Below, in pieces: positions 17,271-25,770 of a stretch of 44,977 nt of DNA; the stretch's first letter is position 1, and every line of letters begins with the position of its first letter. Made by a program: the position numbers and the translations under genes. This stretch comes from Planctomycetaceae bacterium (GTDB lineage Bacteria > Planctomycetota > Planctomycetia > Pirellulales > Pirellulaceae): contig JAAYDI010000030.1 in assembly GCA_012729315.1 (NCBI GenBank), positions 1 to 44,977 on the forward strand. Reading direction: 5' to 3'. Below the pieces are notes generated by a model that was given only the letters and a program-made list of their open reading frames with translations, was not told the origin of the DNA and did not search any database.

Positions 17271-18587
17271 TCAGCCGGCCAGGAGCAGGCTGATTCGCAG
17301 ATAGACAAACCAGAGCATCCGCAGCGCGAGGAGCAGTACGACGACCAGCCCCAGCGTGCCCAGGATGTTGCTTGCCGCCCGGTTGCGGCGCTCGCCCATC
17401 GTGCTCTTGCGGTTTGCCAGCCACAACAGGGTGGCCGCCATGATCGGGTTGCCGATGACGGTCATCGCCTGGCCGGCGATCATCAGATTGACCGGCGGGA
17501 TCTCGTACCACAACCCGATCGCCGCGACGACCAGACCGATCAGCAGCACGACGACCGTGAGGATGCGTGGCCACCGGTCGTTGAAGGTCGCCGGCATCCC
17601 AAGCCCGTCGGCAAGCGCGGTGCCGCCGATCATGGCGTTGATCAGAAACGGATTGAGCGCTACCGGAATCAGGCCGATACAGAACACGTAGAAGGCGGTA
17701 GGTCCGAGCAACGGTCCCAAGGTCATCGCGAGGGTGGCCAGGTTATCGGGACGGGCACCGGGGATGACTGTCCCCGCCGTGATCATGATCATGGCGCTGA
17801 CGAGGGTCAGGACGCACACGCCCGTGATGGAATCGCCGACCCCACGATCGTAGTCGTCCGGCCCCCAGCCTTTTTCCCGCACCAGGTTTCCCTGAAAGAA
17901 CGCGCCGGCCACGGAAAAGGTGGTCCCCATGAGCGACGCCAGCAGGACCAGCGGGTCTTCGATCGCACCTTCGACGATCTGGGGGATCCCCAGCGACAGT
18001 CCTTCGGGTATCCGCGGGACCAGTCCGCCGAGCACGCCGGTCAGGGAGGGACGCACCACGAGCAGATTCAACAGGAACGACATGAGCACGATGCCCACCA
18101 TGACCTTCATGACGCTTTCAATCGTCTTGAAGACGTGCCGCGCTCGGAACAGGAACAGGATCAGGACGGCGTTCAGCCCGACCATGGCAATCATCTGCAG
18201 CGTCAGGGCGTGTCCTTCCGGCGCGAGGGCCCCGACAGCCAGCGCGATCGCCAGGTTGTTGGAGAACTGGAACGCAGCGCACGTGAGGCAGAGCACGAGC
18301 CCCACGAAGGCCGCTGCCGGCCTCCCCACGTCGCGGGCCAGGACCGCGAAGTGCGTAGCCCCGGCCGTGACGCCGGCCCGCGCTGACATCGTCATGTACG
18401 TGCCCATGAACAGCCCGGCCAGCACCAGCAGCCAGAGCAGCTGGTAGCCGTACGTGGCGCCCACATTCGCATTGATGATCAGGCTGCCCGGGCCAAACAC
18501 GACACAGGCGGTGATCAGCGCCGGACCAATGGTCCTCCACCAGGATGGTCTGTGCGGCGCACGTGTGTCCGCGACGGACTGCGACAT
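17271..18587 (-). CDS. NRAMP-family-like membrane transporter, atypical
   Basis: A 438-residue integral membrane protein with about 11 hydrophobic segments, similar to NRAMP divalent-metal transporters along its length (GPALITACVVFGPGSLI in TM1, LLWLLVLAG, MSARAGVTAG). The TM1 metal motif DPGN is replaced by GPGS. The TM6 MPH motif is absent, with GTTFSVAGAFFQGNLV in its place. It is therefore unlikely to transport transition metals by the standard route. An NRAMP-related magnesium carrier or a different solute is possible. The ATG at 18587 has AAGGAG 7 nt upstream. It lies 153 bp after the WbsX-like gene on the same strand and may be co-transcribed. Confidence 0.8.
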   Translation of the reverse strand: MSQSVADTRAPHRPSWWRTIGPALITACVVFGPGSLIINANVGATYGYQLLWLLVLAGLFMGTYMTMSARAGVTAGATHFAVLARDVGRPAAAFVGLVLCLTCAAFQFSNNLAIALAVGALAPEGHALTLQMIAMVGLNAVLILFLFRARHVFKTIESVMKVMVGIVLMSFLLNLLVVRPSLTGVLGGLVPRIPEGLSLGIPQIVEGAIEDPLVLLASLMGTTFSVAGAFFQGNLVREKGWGPDDYDRGVGDSITGVCVLTLVSAMIMITAGTVIPGARPDNLATLAMTLGPLLGPTAFYVFCIGLIPVALNPFLINAMIGGTALADGLGMPATFNDRWPRILTVVVLLIGLVVAAIGLWYEIPPVNLMIAGQAMTVIGNPIMAATLLWLANRKSTMGERRNRAASNILGTLGLVVVLLLALRMLWFVYLRISLLLAG

Positions 18588-18740
18588 ATCAGAACTCCTT
18601 GCTCGAGCAATCATTCGTCCCCTGCTTCGCGCCGGCGTGCTCCGCAACAGGACCACCCGTTGCGGCGGCCGCTACGGAAGCGATCCGCAGCGGCCCGCGC
18701 CATGCTCCAGACGCAGCCGGCCGCACCGGCCTCCTGGTCC

Positions 18741-21110
18741 TCAATACTTCGCCCCTTCGGTGTACTCATACGGCCCCAATCCGACGTCTTTGGGGCCGTA
18801 GTTCAGTGGCCAGCCGGATGCCGGCTTCTCGCACAGGTTGTCGCGCACGGCCTCGTACATGCCGAATCCGAATTCGCGGCAGGGCTCGGCATACGAACCT
18901 TCACCCCACTCGTTGACCGGCGCCAGCACCGCTCGCTTGATTCCCGTCTCTTTGGAGAACTCCTTGAACTGCCGGCAGATCTCGCCGAACTTGGCCGGCG
19001 TCCGTTCCGCGATCCAGCAGTGGTCGTTCCAGGGGCGGTCGTCCCAGCCAGTGGACAGGTTCGGCAGGAACGGCAGGATCCCCGTCTGATGCCGCTGCTC
19101 CCAGAACGGTTTGGAGGCTTCGACGACCAGGTCGAAGTTGAACTTCCGCCGCGTGACGGCCTTGCCGCCGTCGTCCATGAAATGATAGATGGAGGTCATT
19201 TCAAATCCGGCGTCGGCCAGCCACTGGATGTCCGCCGCGTTGGTCGACGCTTCCGGCCACTTCATGGCCACGAAGTAGATCCCTTTGAGTCCGGCCTCTT
19301 TCGCCATCTGCTGCGACAGGTCGAGCAGCTTCTTGACCCCCTCCCCTTTCCGCAGTTCGTTCCCCTTCTTCCTTTCGATCGCAATAACGTCGTTGTCCAT
19401 GCCCGCCGCGGACCAGATCATGACGACCGGCCGCCCGTCGATACAGTAGTACTCGGGCGTCTTGAAGTAGTTGTCGATCCAGTAGCGAGTCACGTCGGCC
19501 TGGTCTTCGACACTGTGGCTGCCCGGGCCGTTGTGATTGGCCCACATCATGGCCCATTTCAGATACGACCGGTACTTCGCCTGCTGAAACCCTTTCACCC
19601 AGTGTTCCAGAGACCGGTTGCCTTTATTCCAGTACCAGTCCACAAGATAGAACTGAATGCCGTTCTCGACCGACCATTTGATCTGCCAGTCGATCACTTC
19701 GGGACTGGACTCGTTGTACCAGCCGAGCAAGGGGCGCCGATCCGGACAGCGGTTCCAGACTCGGGACCAGGAATGCCCGTGATACCAGCCGGGGAAATAG
19801 AGCGCACCGATTTCGTAATTGGATTTCACTGGCTCCGGTTCCGGCACATAGTCCGCCTTCGGCAGGTTCAACGACGGCAGCACGGTGATGGGGATCTCCA
19901 CTGGAACGCTCTGCAGTTTCCCACCTGCACGGGCAACCAGGTCCAGGGAGATCGCGCCTTCCACAGGCGTGTTGACCTTCAGCGGAAACAGCATGCGCCG
20001 GCGTTCTCCGGTCTCGAGCGGCTCGATGTTGCGGACGTTGTCCGCGGCCCCGAGCGACACGCCGTCCGGCAGCTTCACGTTGTCGAGCGCCAGCGCGGGC
20101 GTATCCTCGCCACCGCAGTTGACCATGTCCAGGAAGAACTCCGTGTCGTAACCGGCGCGGAGGATCGCGTCTTCAATACCGCAGAACAGCACGTCGATCT
20201 GCGCCGGCCCCTGCGGGCGGGGATTCACCGCAACCGTCCGGAATGCGACAGCGCCCTCCGATGCGGCGTCGGGCAGCACCTGCAACTTGAATTGATGCAC
20301 GCGTCCTGTCCAGTACCTGCTGCGGGTCAGATCGACGTTATACAGCCCCGTCGCGTTCGGCTCGAGCTCAATAGCAGTCGAGTGGAACCTTCCCTGATCG
20401 TTCATCCAGGCGAACTCAACAGATCGGGGCTCGTCCGTCGAAGCACCGATTGTCAGCCAGTTGCCGATCTGCTGCGTGTCCAGGGTGAACATGGGCGACT
20501 CCCATGTGTCCTGAGTGCCGTCCTCGATGCTCCAGGCAGGCTCGATCTCCGATTGGGTCTCCAGCTTGAGATCGGCGATTTCGATCCAGTCGACCTCGAC
20601 CATTGCTTTGTTCACCTGGTTCTCAGCCGGCGCCGGGAAATCGAGCCGCAATTTGATGATCTTCCCTTCCTTGCTCCAGAACGGATAGATACTCACCACG
20701 TCCCATGTATTGGCTTCAGGCGCAGTCCACTGGCCCGTCTTGGCCTGGGAAAACCCTCCATACGGCCCTTCACTGGTGTTGGTGTAGAACAGCTCCCCCC
20801 GGCGTCCAAGCAGCGGTTCGTCCTGGACGATACGCAGCCGTGCCCGGAATACGTTCCAGGGGCGGGCCGGGAGGTCCAGATCAGAAATGACAATGAACGG
20901 ATCGCGCCCAGCCACGACGCCGCGCAGAACGCCATCCTGGACAACCACATCCCTCAGACCGTTCCATTCGGTCCAACCTTCGTTGTCACCGTCCGTGTTG
21001 AAGGTCCACTGTCTGATCGTCTCGGCCTGCTGGGCAGCGGCAGACCCGCCCAAGCCGACCAGCAAACTCATTGCCCATGAGCAAACAAGAACAAGTACGG
21101 AGAATCTCAT
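18741..21110 (-). CDS. Secreted GH99-like/WbsX-domain protein with N-terminal modules
   Basis: A 789-residue exported protein. A signal peptide (VLVLVCSWAMSLLVGLGGSAAA) is followed by a beta-rich N-terminal region that looks like a carbohydrate-binding jelly roll (WTFNTDGDNEGWTEWNGL). A middle beta-sandwich region follows. From about residue 435 there is a GH99-like/WbsX domain (GALYFPGWYHGHSW, IDWQIKWSVENGIQFYLVDWYWNKG, FLPNLSTGWDDRPWND, APVNEWGEGSY). WbsX was first named as a glycosyltransferase, but secreted members are better viewed as GH99-like glycosidases (family knowledge). NEWGEGS supplies candidate catalytic Glu residues. The start at 21110 has AGGAG 6 nt upstream. Confidence 0.82.
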   Translation of the reverse strand: MRFSVLVLVCSWAMSLLVGLGGSAAAQQAETIRQWTFNTDGDNEGWTEWNGLRDVVVQDGVLRGVVAGRDPFIVISDLDLPARPWNVFRARLRIVQDEPLLGRRGELFYTNTSEGPYGGFSQAKTGQWTAPEANTWDVVSIYPFWSKEGKIIKLRLDFPAPAENQVNKAMVEVDWIEIADLKLETQSEIEPAWSIEDGTQDTWESPMFTLDTQQIGNWLTIGASTDEPRSVEFAWMNDQGRFHSTAIELEPNATGLYNVDLTRSRYWTGRVHQFKLQVLPDAASEGAVAFRTVAVNPRPQGPAQIDVLFCGIEDAILRAGYDTEFFLDMVNCGGEDTPALALDNVKLPDGVSLGAADNVRNIEPLETGERRRMLFPLKVNTPVEGAISLDLVARAGGKLQSVPVEIPITVLPSLNLPKADYVPEPEPVKSNYEIGALYFPGWYHGHSWSRVWNRCPDRRPLLGWYNESSPEVIDWQIKWSVENGIQFYLVDWYWNKGNRSLEHWVKGFQQAKYRSYLKWAMMWANHNGPGSHSVEDQADVTRYWIDNYFKTPEYYCIDGRPVVMIWSAAGMDNDVIAIERKKGNELRKGEGVKKLLDLSQQMAKEAGLKGIYFVAMKWPEASTNAADIQWLADAGFEMTSIYHFMDDGGKAVTRRKFNFDLVVEASKPFWEQRHQTGILPFLPNLSTGWDDRPWNDHCWIAERTPAKFGEICRQFKEFSKETGIKRAVLAPVNEWGEGSYAEPCREFGFGMYEAVRDNLCEKPASGWPLNYGPKDVGLGPYEYTEGAKY

Positions 21111-21280
21111 TGTCGCTCCTGTTCTCTCTAATACGTGATACATCCCGTTTGTATCAGGCGGCATGGCGGAATTCAATGACACGCATCCCCGGCAGCGGCG
21201 TCCCGGTCCGGCCCACATCGTGGCTGTCACCGGCGGCCCGGCGGACAGCCAGGCAGCTCGACCTGCCGCTGGCACCGGCT

Positions 21281-22594
21281 CTATATCCGATACTCTCCCG
21301 GGATCGGGATCTTGTAGAGCCCGCTGGCCTCCGGCGGAGTGACCGGCATCTCGAATGATGGATGGTCCACATTCGGCTCGATCTTGAACCGGCTGTCGAA
21401 CAGCTCCTGGTACGACTCCCGTTTGCCTGTGAAACTGGCGATCATCCCGAGGACGCCGACCATGGTCGACTGGGCCATGCGAAACCCATCGTTGATCGGC
21501 TGACCTTCCATGATGGAATTGATGAGGGCGTAATGCTCCTGGACGTACATCGAACGGATCCGGTCGTCGGGATTGGGGCGCCAGCGTTCGTTCCCGCGCG
21601 TATCGGTCATGAACGGGATTCCGGTCGCGTTGAAGACCATGCGTCCTCGGGTCCCGTGCAGGACGTCGATGTTGCTCGTGTGACAATTCTCGGCGACCCG
21701 TGTCGCACCATAGATCCGTTTGCCATCGGCGTAATCGTAGATGACCGACGCGTGATCAAACAGATCGCCGAGCGCCGGGCTGAAGACGCTGGATCGGCCG
21801 CCGAGCGCGTAGCAGGTTTCGGGCAACTGGTCATCGAGTGCCCACAGGACCGAGTCGAGATTGTGCAGCAGTGACTGCTGGATCTCATCTCCGTTGAGCC
21901 AGGTGAAGTGCTCCCAGTTGCGGATCTGATACTCGGTTTCCGACCATTCCGGCTGTTTTGGAATGAGGTTGTACGGCGTCCGCAGGTAGTCGGACTGTGC
22001 GGCCAGAATCTCGCCGATTTCCCCGTTACGGATGCGGTCAATCGCCTGCATGCGGAGCAGGTCGTAGCGGTAGCAGAGCCCCGAGACATTGGCGAGCTTC
22101 TTCTGCTGAGCAATCTTCGCCGCTTCGATCGTGATATGCACGCCATCCGCGTCGATGCCATTCGGTTTTTCGGTGAAAGCGTGTTTTCCCGCCTGCACCG
22201 CGGCGAGGTTGTACAGCGGATGAAATCGCGAGGGCAGCGCGATGTGCACGATGTCGCTCTCGGCGATCACCCCCTGGTAACTGTCGAATCCGGTGAAGAT
22301 CCGTTCCTCGGGCACGTCGATCCGCCCCTGGCCGACATCCGAGGCGGCGATCGCGTCGCGTGCCAGGAGGGCCTTCTCCCGAAACAGGTCGCCGAGCGCC
22401 ACGACGCGGACGTTCGGCATGGCCGTCAGGGAATCGAACAGCGAACCACGGCCACGATTGCCGCAGCCCACCAGTCCGATTTTCAGCACGTCGGATCCGC
22501 CTGCATGCACTGGTGTTCGTGCCTGCAGTACCGCTGCACCGGTCACCGTGCCGAGCTGGAGAAAACCGCGTCGCGAAAGTGCCTTGACCGTCAT
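21281..22594 (-). CDS. Tat-exported Gfo/Idh/MocA family oxidoreductase
   Basis: A 437-residue NAD(P)-dependent sugar or inositol dehydrogenase relative. The N-terminus has a twin-arginine signal (SRRGFLQLGTVTGAAV). It is followed by a Rossmann domain with GLVGCGNRGRGS, then the EKPNGID motif containing the conserved lysine of the family, and CYRYD at the domain boundary. The C-terminal part is the substrate-binding alpha/beta domain. The substrate is unknown. Members of this group are abundant in planctomycetes. The ATG at 22594 has GGGAG upstream. It is divergent from the GH127 gene, with 154 bp between starts. A decayed paralogue lies at 15616-15905. Confidence 0.9.
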   Translation of the reverse strand: MTVKALSRRGFLQLGTVTGAAVLQARTPVHAGGSDVLKIGLVGCGNRGRGSLFDSLTAMPNVRVVALGDLFREKALLARDAIAASDVGQGRIDVPEERIFTGFDSYQGVIAESDIVHIALPSRFHPLYNLAAVQAGKHAFTEKPNGIDADGVHITIEAAKIAQQKKLANVSGLCYRYDLLRMQAIDRIRNGEIGEILAAQSDYLRTPYNLIPKQPEWSETEYQIRNWEHFTWLNGDEIQQSLLHNLDSVLWALDDQLPETCYALGGRSSVFSPALGDLFDHASVIYDYADGKRIYGATRVAENCHTSNIDVLHGTRGRMVFNATGIPFMTDTRGNERWRPNPDDRIRSMYVQEHYALINSIMEGQPINDGFRMAQSTMVGVLGMIASFTGKRESYQELFDSRFKIEPNVDHPSFEMPVTPPEASGLYKIPIPGEYRI

Positions 22595-22748
22595 CCTTAT
22601 CTCTCCCGAAACTGGAACACCAGCCACAGCAAGCCACAGCGGCCCGGGTCCCGCAGGCATGTAGCCATGGACCTCGTCATACGCGATGATAGCGATAATA
22701 AAGTCGGATTGCCACATGATCCTCCATGAAGAGGCACACGAGAAACCC
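22595..22748. promoter_or_regulatory. Divergent promoter region
   Basis: This 154-bp region between the divergently transcribed oxidoreductase and GH127 genes must carry promoters for both. It includes the most AT-rich stretch nearby, GATGATAGCGATAATAAAG (about 22683-22701). I could not assign -35/-10 boxes or an operator with confidence. Confidence 0.45.
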
Positions 22749-24806
22749 ATGAACACCTTGCCCATCGCACGCCGCAGATTTCTTACGAACCTTGCTACCG
22801 GGGCCGCTGCCATTGCCGTGTCACCCTGCGCCGGCGGAGCCGCAGCGCCACTGCCCGATCCCGGTGCAGGCGCACCGCACCACAACGGGCAGTCATCAGG
22901 CCTGGCGGAACTTGCATTCCGCCCTCTGCCGCTCGGGTGCGTCAGCCCCGCAGGGTGGCTTCAGCGTCAGCTGCGTCTGCAGGCGGACGGCCTGAGCGGT
23001 CACCTCGACGAGTTCTGGCCTGATGTCGGCCAGAGCCAGTGGTTTGGCGGCAGCGCCGAAGGGTGGGAGCGCGCGCCGTACTGGCTGGACGGCGTGATCC
23101 CGCTGGCCTGGCTGCTGGAAGACGCGGCCCTGCAGGCCAAGGTCAAGCGGTATGTCGACCAGATCGTGGCCGCTCAGCGGCCGGATGGCTGGTATGCGCC
23201 TTATCCGGCGGACGCTCGGACCAAGCCGTATGACTTGTGGGCCATTCTGCTGGCGAACAAGGCGCTCGTTCAATACCACGAAGCGACGGGTGACACGGCG
23301 GTGCTCGACGCCGTAGTCCGTAATCTGCGTGCAGTTCTGGAGACGCTGGAGCGGACGCCGCTGTTCGGTTGGGGCCGGTTCCGCTGGTTCGAAGGACTCA
23401 TCTCCGTCTACTACGCCTACGACAGGACGGGCGAAGCCTGGCTCCTGGACCTGGCGCACAAGCTGCGCGCACAGAGCTTCGACTACATGGCATTCTACAG
23501 CAGTGACGACGTGACGACACCAACGCCGCGCCGTGGCCTCTGGCGGTGGGACAAGCACGTTGTCAACACCGGCATGGCGCTGAAGGCCTACGCACTCTCC
23601 TGGCGGATCACGCACCAGGAGGCGGAACGGGATTTCGCCACCCGCATGTTCGAGGTCCTGGACCGCTATCACGGCCAGGTCCACGGCCTGTTCACCGGTG
23701 ACGAGTGCCTCTCGGGGAAGAATCCCGTCCAAGGCACTGAACTGTGCGCAGTGGTCGAGGCCATGTATTCACTGGAGCATCTTCTTGCCGTCACGGGCGA
23801 CGCGGCCTGGGGTGATCGGCTGGAACGGGTCGCCTTCAACGCGCTGCCGGCCACCTTTGCGCCCGACATGTGGTCGCACCAGTACGACCAGCAGGTGAAT
23901 CAGGTCCAATGCACGATCAACCCGGACCACATGTGGAGCACCAACGGCCCGGACTCGAACCTCTTCGGCCTGCAGCCCAACTACGGCTGCTGCACGGCGA
24001 ACATGCACCAGGGCTGGCCGAAGTTCGCCGCTCACCTCTGGATGCGCACGCCGGACGAAGGCCTGGCGGCGGTAGCATACGCGCCGAGCAGCGTTCAGTG
24101 TGACGTGCATGGCGTGCCGGTCCGCGTGGTGCTCGACACCGACTACCCGTTCCGCGACACGCTCGCGGTGACGGTGACGGCGGAGAAGCCCACTCGTTTC
24201 CCGCTGGTGCTGCGCGTCCCGGCCTGGGCTCACGGCGCTACCATACGACTTGCCGGCGGCCCGGAAGAACCGCTCGCACCCGGCTCGTTTCACCGCGTCG
24301 AGCGTACGTGGGAGGACACCGCCGAAGTGCGTCTGCGGTTTCCGATGCGCGCAAAGGCCTGCCGGCGCTACAACCAGGCGCTGACATTGGAACGCGGTCC
24401 GCTCGTCTATTCGCTGAAGATCGGCGAGACCTGGAAACGGGTGAATGCCGACAAACCGCACCGGGAGCTGCCGCACGGCGATTTCGAAGTCCATCCCACG
24501 ACACCCTGGAACTACGGGCTGCTGATCGACGAAGCCGACCCTGAGGCCAGCGTCACGTTCCAAGAACAGCCGGTGGGCGCGCGACCGTTCTCGCCCGACG
24601 GCGCGGGGGTTGTCGCAACTGCCCAAGGGCGCAGGCTGCCGGGATGGACACTCGCGCACGGTTGGGCGGCAGAAGTACCACCCGAACCCCAGGATTCGAA
24701 CGAACCGCTCGAGCAAGTGACGCTCATCCCTTACGGGTGTACCAACATCCGCATCACGGAGTTCCCGCGGATTGCCCAGGCGAGTACCAGTACCGCCGCG
24801 AAGTGA
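22749..24806 (+). CDS. GH127 (DUF1680) beta-L-arabinofuranosidase
   Basis: A 685-residue exported enzyme. A Tat-type signal (ARRRFLTNLATGAAAIAV) is followed by an (alpha/alpha)6-barrel domain and C-terminal beta-sandwiches. The metal and catalytic set of GH127 is visible: E331-x-C333 in TELCAVVEAMY and the Cys pair C414-C415 in YGCCTAN. In characterised members these bind zinc and provide a cysteine nucleophile (family knowledge). The predicted reaction is removal of beta-L-arabinofuranose from arabinan or arabinosylated glycans. The C-terminal VTLIPYGCTNIRITEFP is typical. The ATG at 22749 was chosen for the signal sequence; its RBS is weak (GAGA). It is likely the first gene of a plus-strand run to 27393. 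Confidence 0.92.
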   Translation: MNTLPIARRRFLTNLATGAAAIAVSPCAGGAAAPLPDPGAGAPHHNGQSSGLAELAFRPLPLGCVSPAGWLQRQLRLQADGLSGHLDEFWPDVGQSQWFGGSAEGWERAPYWLDGVIPLAWLLEDAALQAKVKRYVDQIVAAQRPDGWYAPYPADARTKPYDLWAILLANKALVQYHEATGDTAVLDAVVRNLRAVLETLERTPLFGWGRFRWFEGLISVYYAYDRTGEAWLLDLAHKLRAQSFDYMAFYSSDDVTTPTPRRGLWRWDKHVVNTGMALKAYALSWRITHQEAERDFATRMFEVLDRYHGQVHGLFTGDECLSGKNPVQGTELCAVVEAMYSLEHLLAVTGDAAWGDRLERVAFNALPATFAPDMWSHQYDQQVNQVQCTINPDHMWSTNGPDSNLFGLQPNYGCCTANMHQGWPKFAAHLWMRTPDEGLAAVAYAPSSVQCDVHGVPVRVVLDTDYPFRDTLAVTVTAEKPTRFPLVLRVPAWAHGATIRLAGGPEEPLAPGSFHRVERTWEDTAEVRLRFPMRAKACRRYNQALTLERGPLVYSLKIGETWKRVNADKPHRELPHGDFEVHPTTPWNYGLLIDEADPEASVTFQEQPVGARPFSPDGAGVVATAQGRRLPGWTLAHGWAAEVPPEPQDSNEPLEQVTLIPYGCTNIRITEFPRIAQASTSTAAK

Positions 24807-24896
24807 GTGTGAAGTGAGTGTATTGACCTGCCTCGCGCGCCGATCTTCAGGCGTGTGTGGAGCACGATGATCCCGGAACACCAGGAGGAGCACGAA

Positions 24897-25682
24897 ATGC
24901 CTGCCCGATCGAATCGCACACGGCTGCCGTCAGCTTGTGGCATGTGTATCGCCGTTGTGGCACTGCAATGGGCTGTCGCGCAAGCACAACAGGCCGACCA
25001 GCCGGCAGCAGACGCAGCGCCGGCGGAAGAAACGGCCCGGCAAGCGTTTGACGTGACGATCGGTCCGCGCGAGTTGATCCGGGCACGCGACCAGATGCCG
25101 TTCGTGATGGACGCCTCACTGCCAACGTTGAGGCGGGACGACACGCGTTGGTTCTTCTTCCATGTCTATTTCAACGAGCACGGCCCGGGGGGAAGGCGTT
25201 TGGCTGTGGCGCGGGCTCGGATCTCCGACGTGCTGGCCGCTGCACGCAACCACACCGTGACACCGTGGCACAAGTACCGCGACGGGTCCTGGGACGAGGA
25301 TGGGCTGACAGGTTTCGGTTCCGCCGTCCTGCCAGACTGCACGGCCCGTGGCGGGCACCCGGCGGACCTGCATGCCGACGCGGCGTACAATCGCGCCGTC
25401 GGCCAGTACATGATCACCCGCTGGTGCTACCAGGAAGGGGTCGGCCGCCTGTATCTGCACCTGTCTCCGGACGGTGTGCAGTTCGAGTCGCAGTATCTTC
25501 TCGACGAAGAGCCCGCGCAATGGATGCCCTATTCGACGTTCGTGGCCCACGAACAAGACCGGGAGACAAACGACATGAGCACCGTCGGCGGGGAATTCTA
25601 CGTATTGATCAACCACAAGAGCGCCGCGAACTACGGCATCGACACGCTGTATCGCCGCAAGGTCACCGTCTCGCCAAAGTGA
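24897..25682 (+). CDS. Secreted protein, possible short beta-propeller glycosidase relative
   Basis: A 261-residue exported protein. A signal peptide (CGMCIAVVALQWAVAQAQQA) and an Ala/Gln-rich linker are followed by beta-rich sequence with blade-like patterns (TRWFFFHVYFNEHG, AYNRAVGQYMITRWCY, GRLYLHLSPDGVQFE, GEFYVLINHKS). LSPDGVQFE resembles blades of GH43- or GH117-like propellers. At this length only three or four blades fit, so it may be a reduced or internally deleted enzyme. I cannot assign a function. The ATG at 24897 follows AGGAGG at about 9 nt. It lies 90 bp after the GH127 gene and 88 bp before the GH28 gene. Confidence 0.6.
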   Translation: MPARSNRTRLPSACGMCIAVVALQWAVAQAQQADQPAADAAPAEETARQAFDVTIGPRELIRARDQMPFVMDASLPTLRRDDTRWFFFHVYFNEHGPGGRRLAVARARISDVLAAARNHTVTPWHKYRDGSWDEDGLTGFGSAVLPDCTARGGHPADLHADAAYNRAVGQYMITRWCYQEGVGRLYLHLSPDGVQFESQYLLDEEPAQWMPYSTFVAHEQDRETNDMSTVGGEFYVLINHKSAANYGIDTLYRRKVTVSPK

Positions 25683-25770
25683 CGGGTGTGCGGCCGGCAA
25701 ATCGGTCCGGTGTGTGCCGGCCTCGTCGCAGCCGCATCTCTGATGGTCAACCACCGATGAAGGAGCAACC

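Noticed and set aside
18552-21080. Plus-strand ORF of 842 codons opposite the WbsX gene
   Set aside because: It is a long antisense frame produced by high GC. It is rich in Arg/Pro/His with no domain pattern, while the minus-strand frame has signal peptide, RBS and GH99-like motifs.
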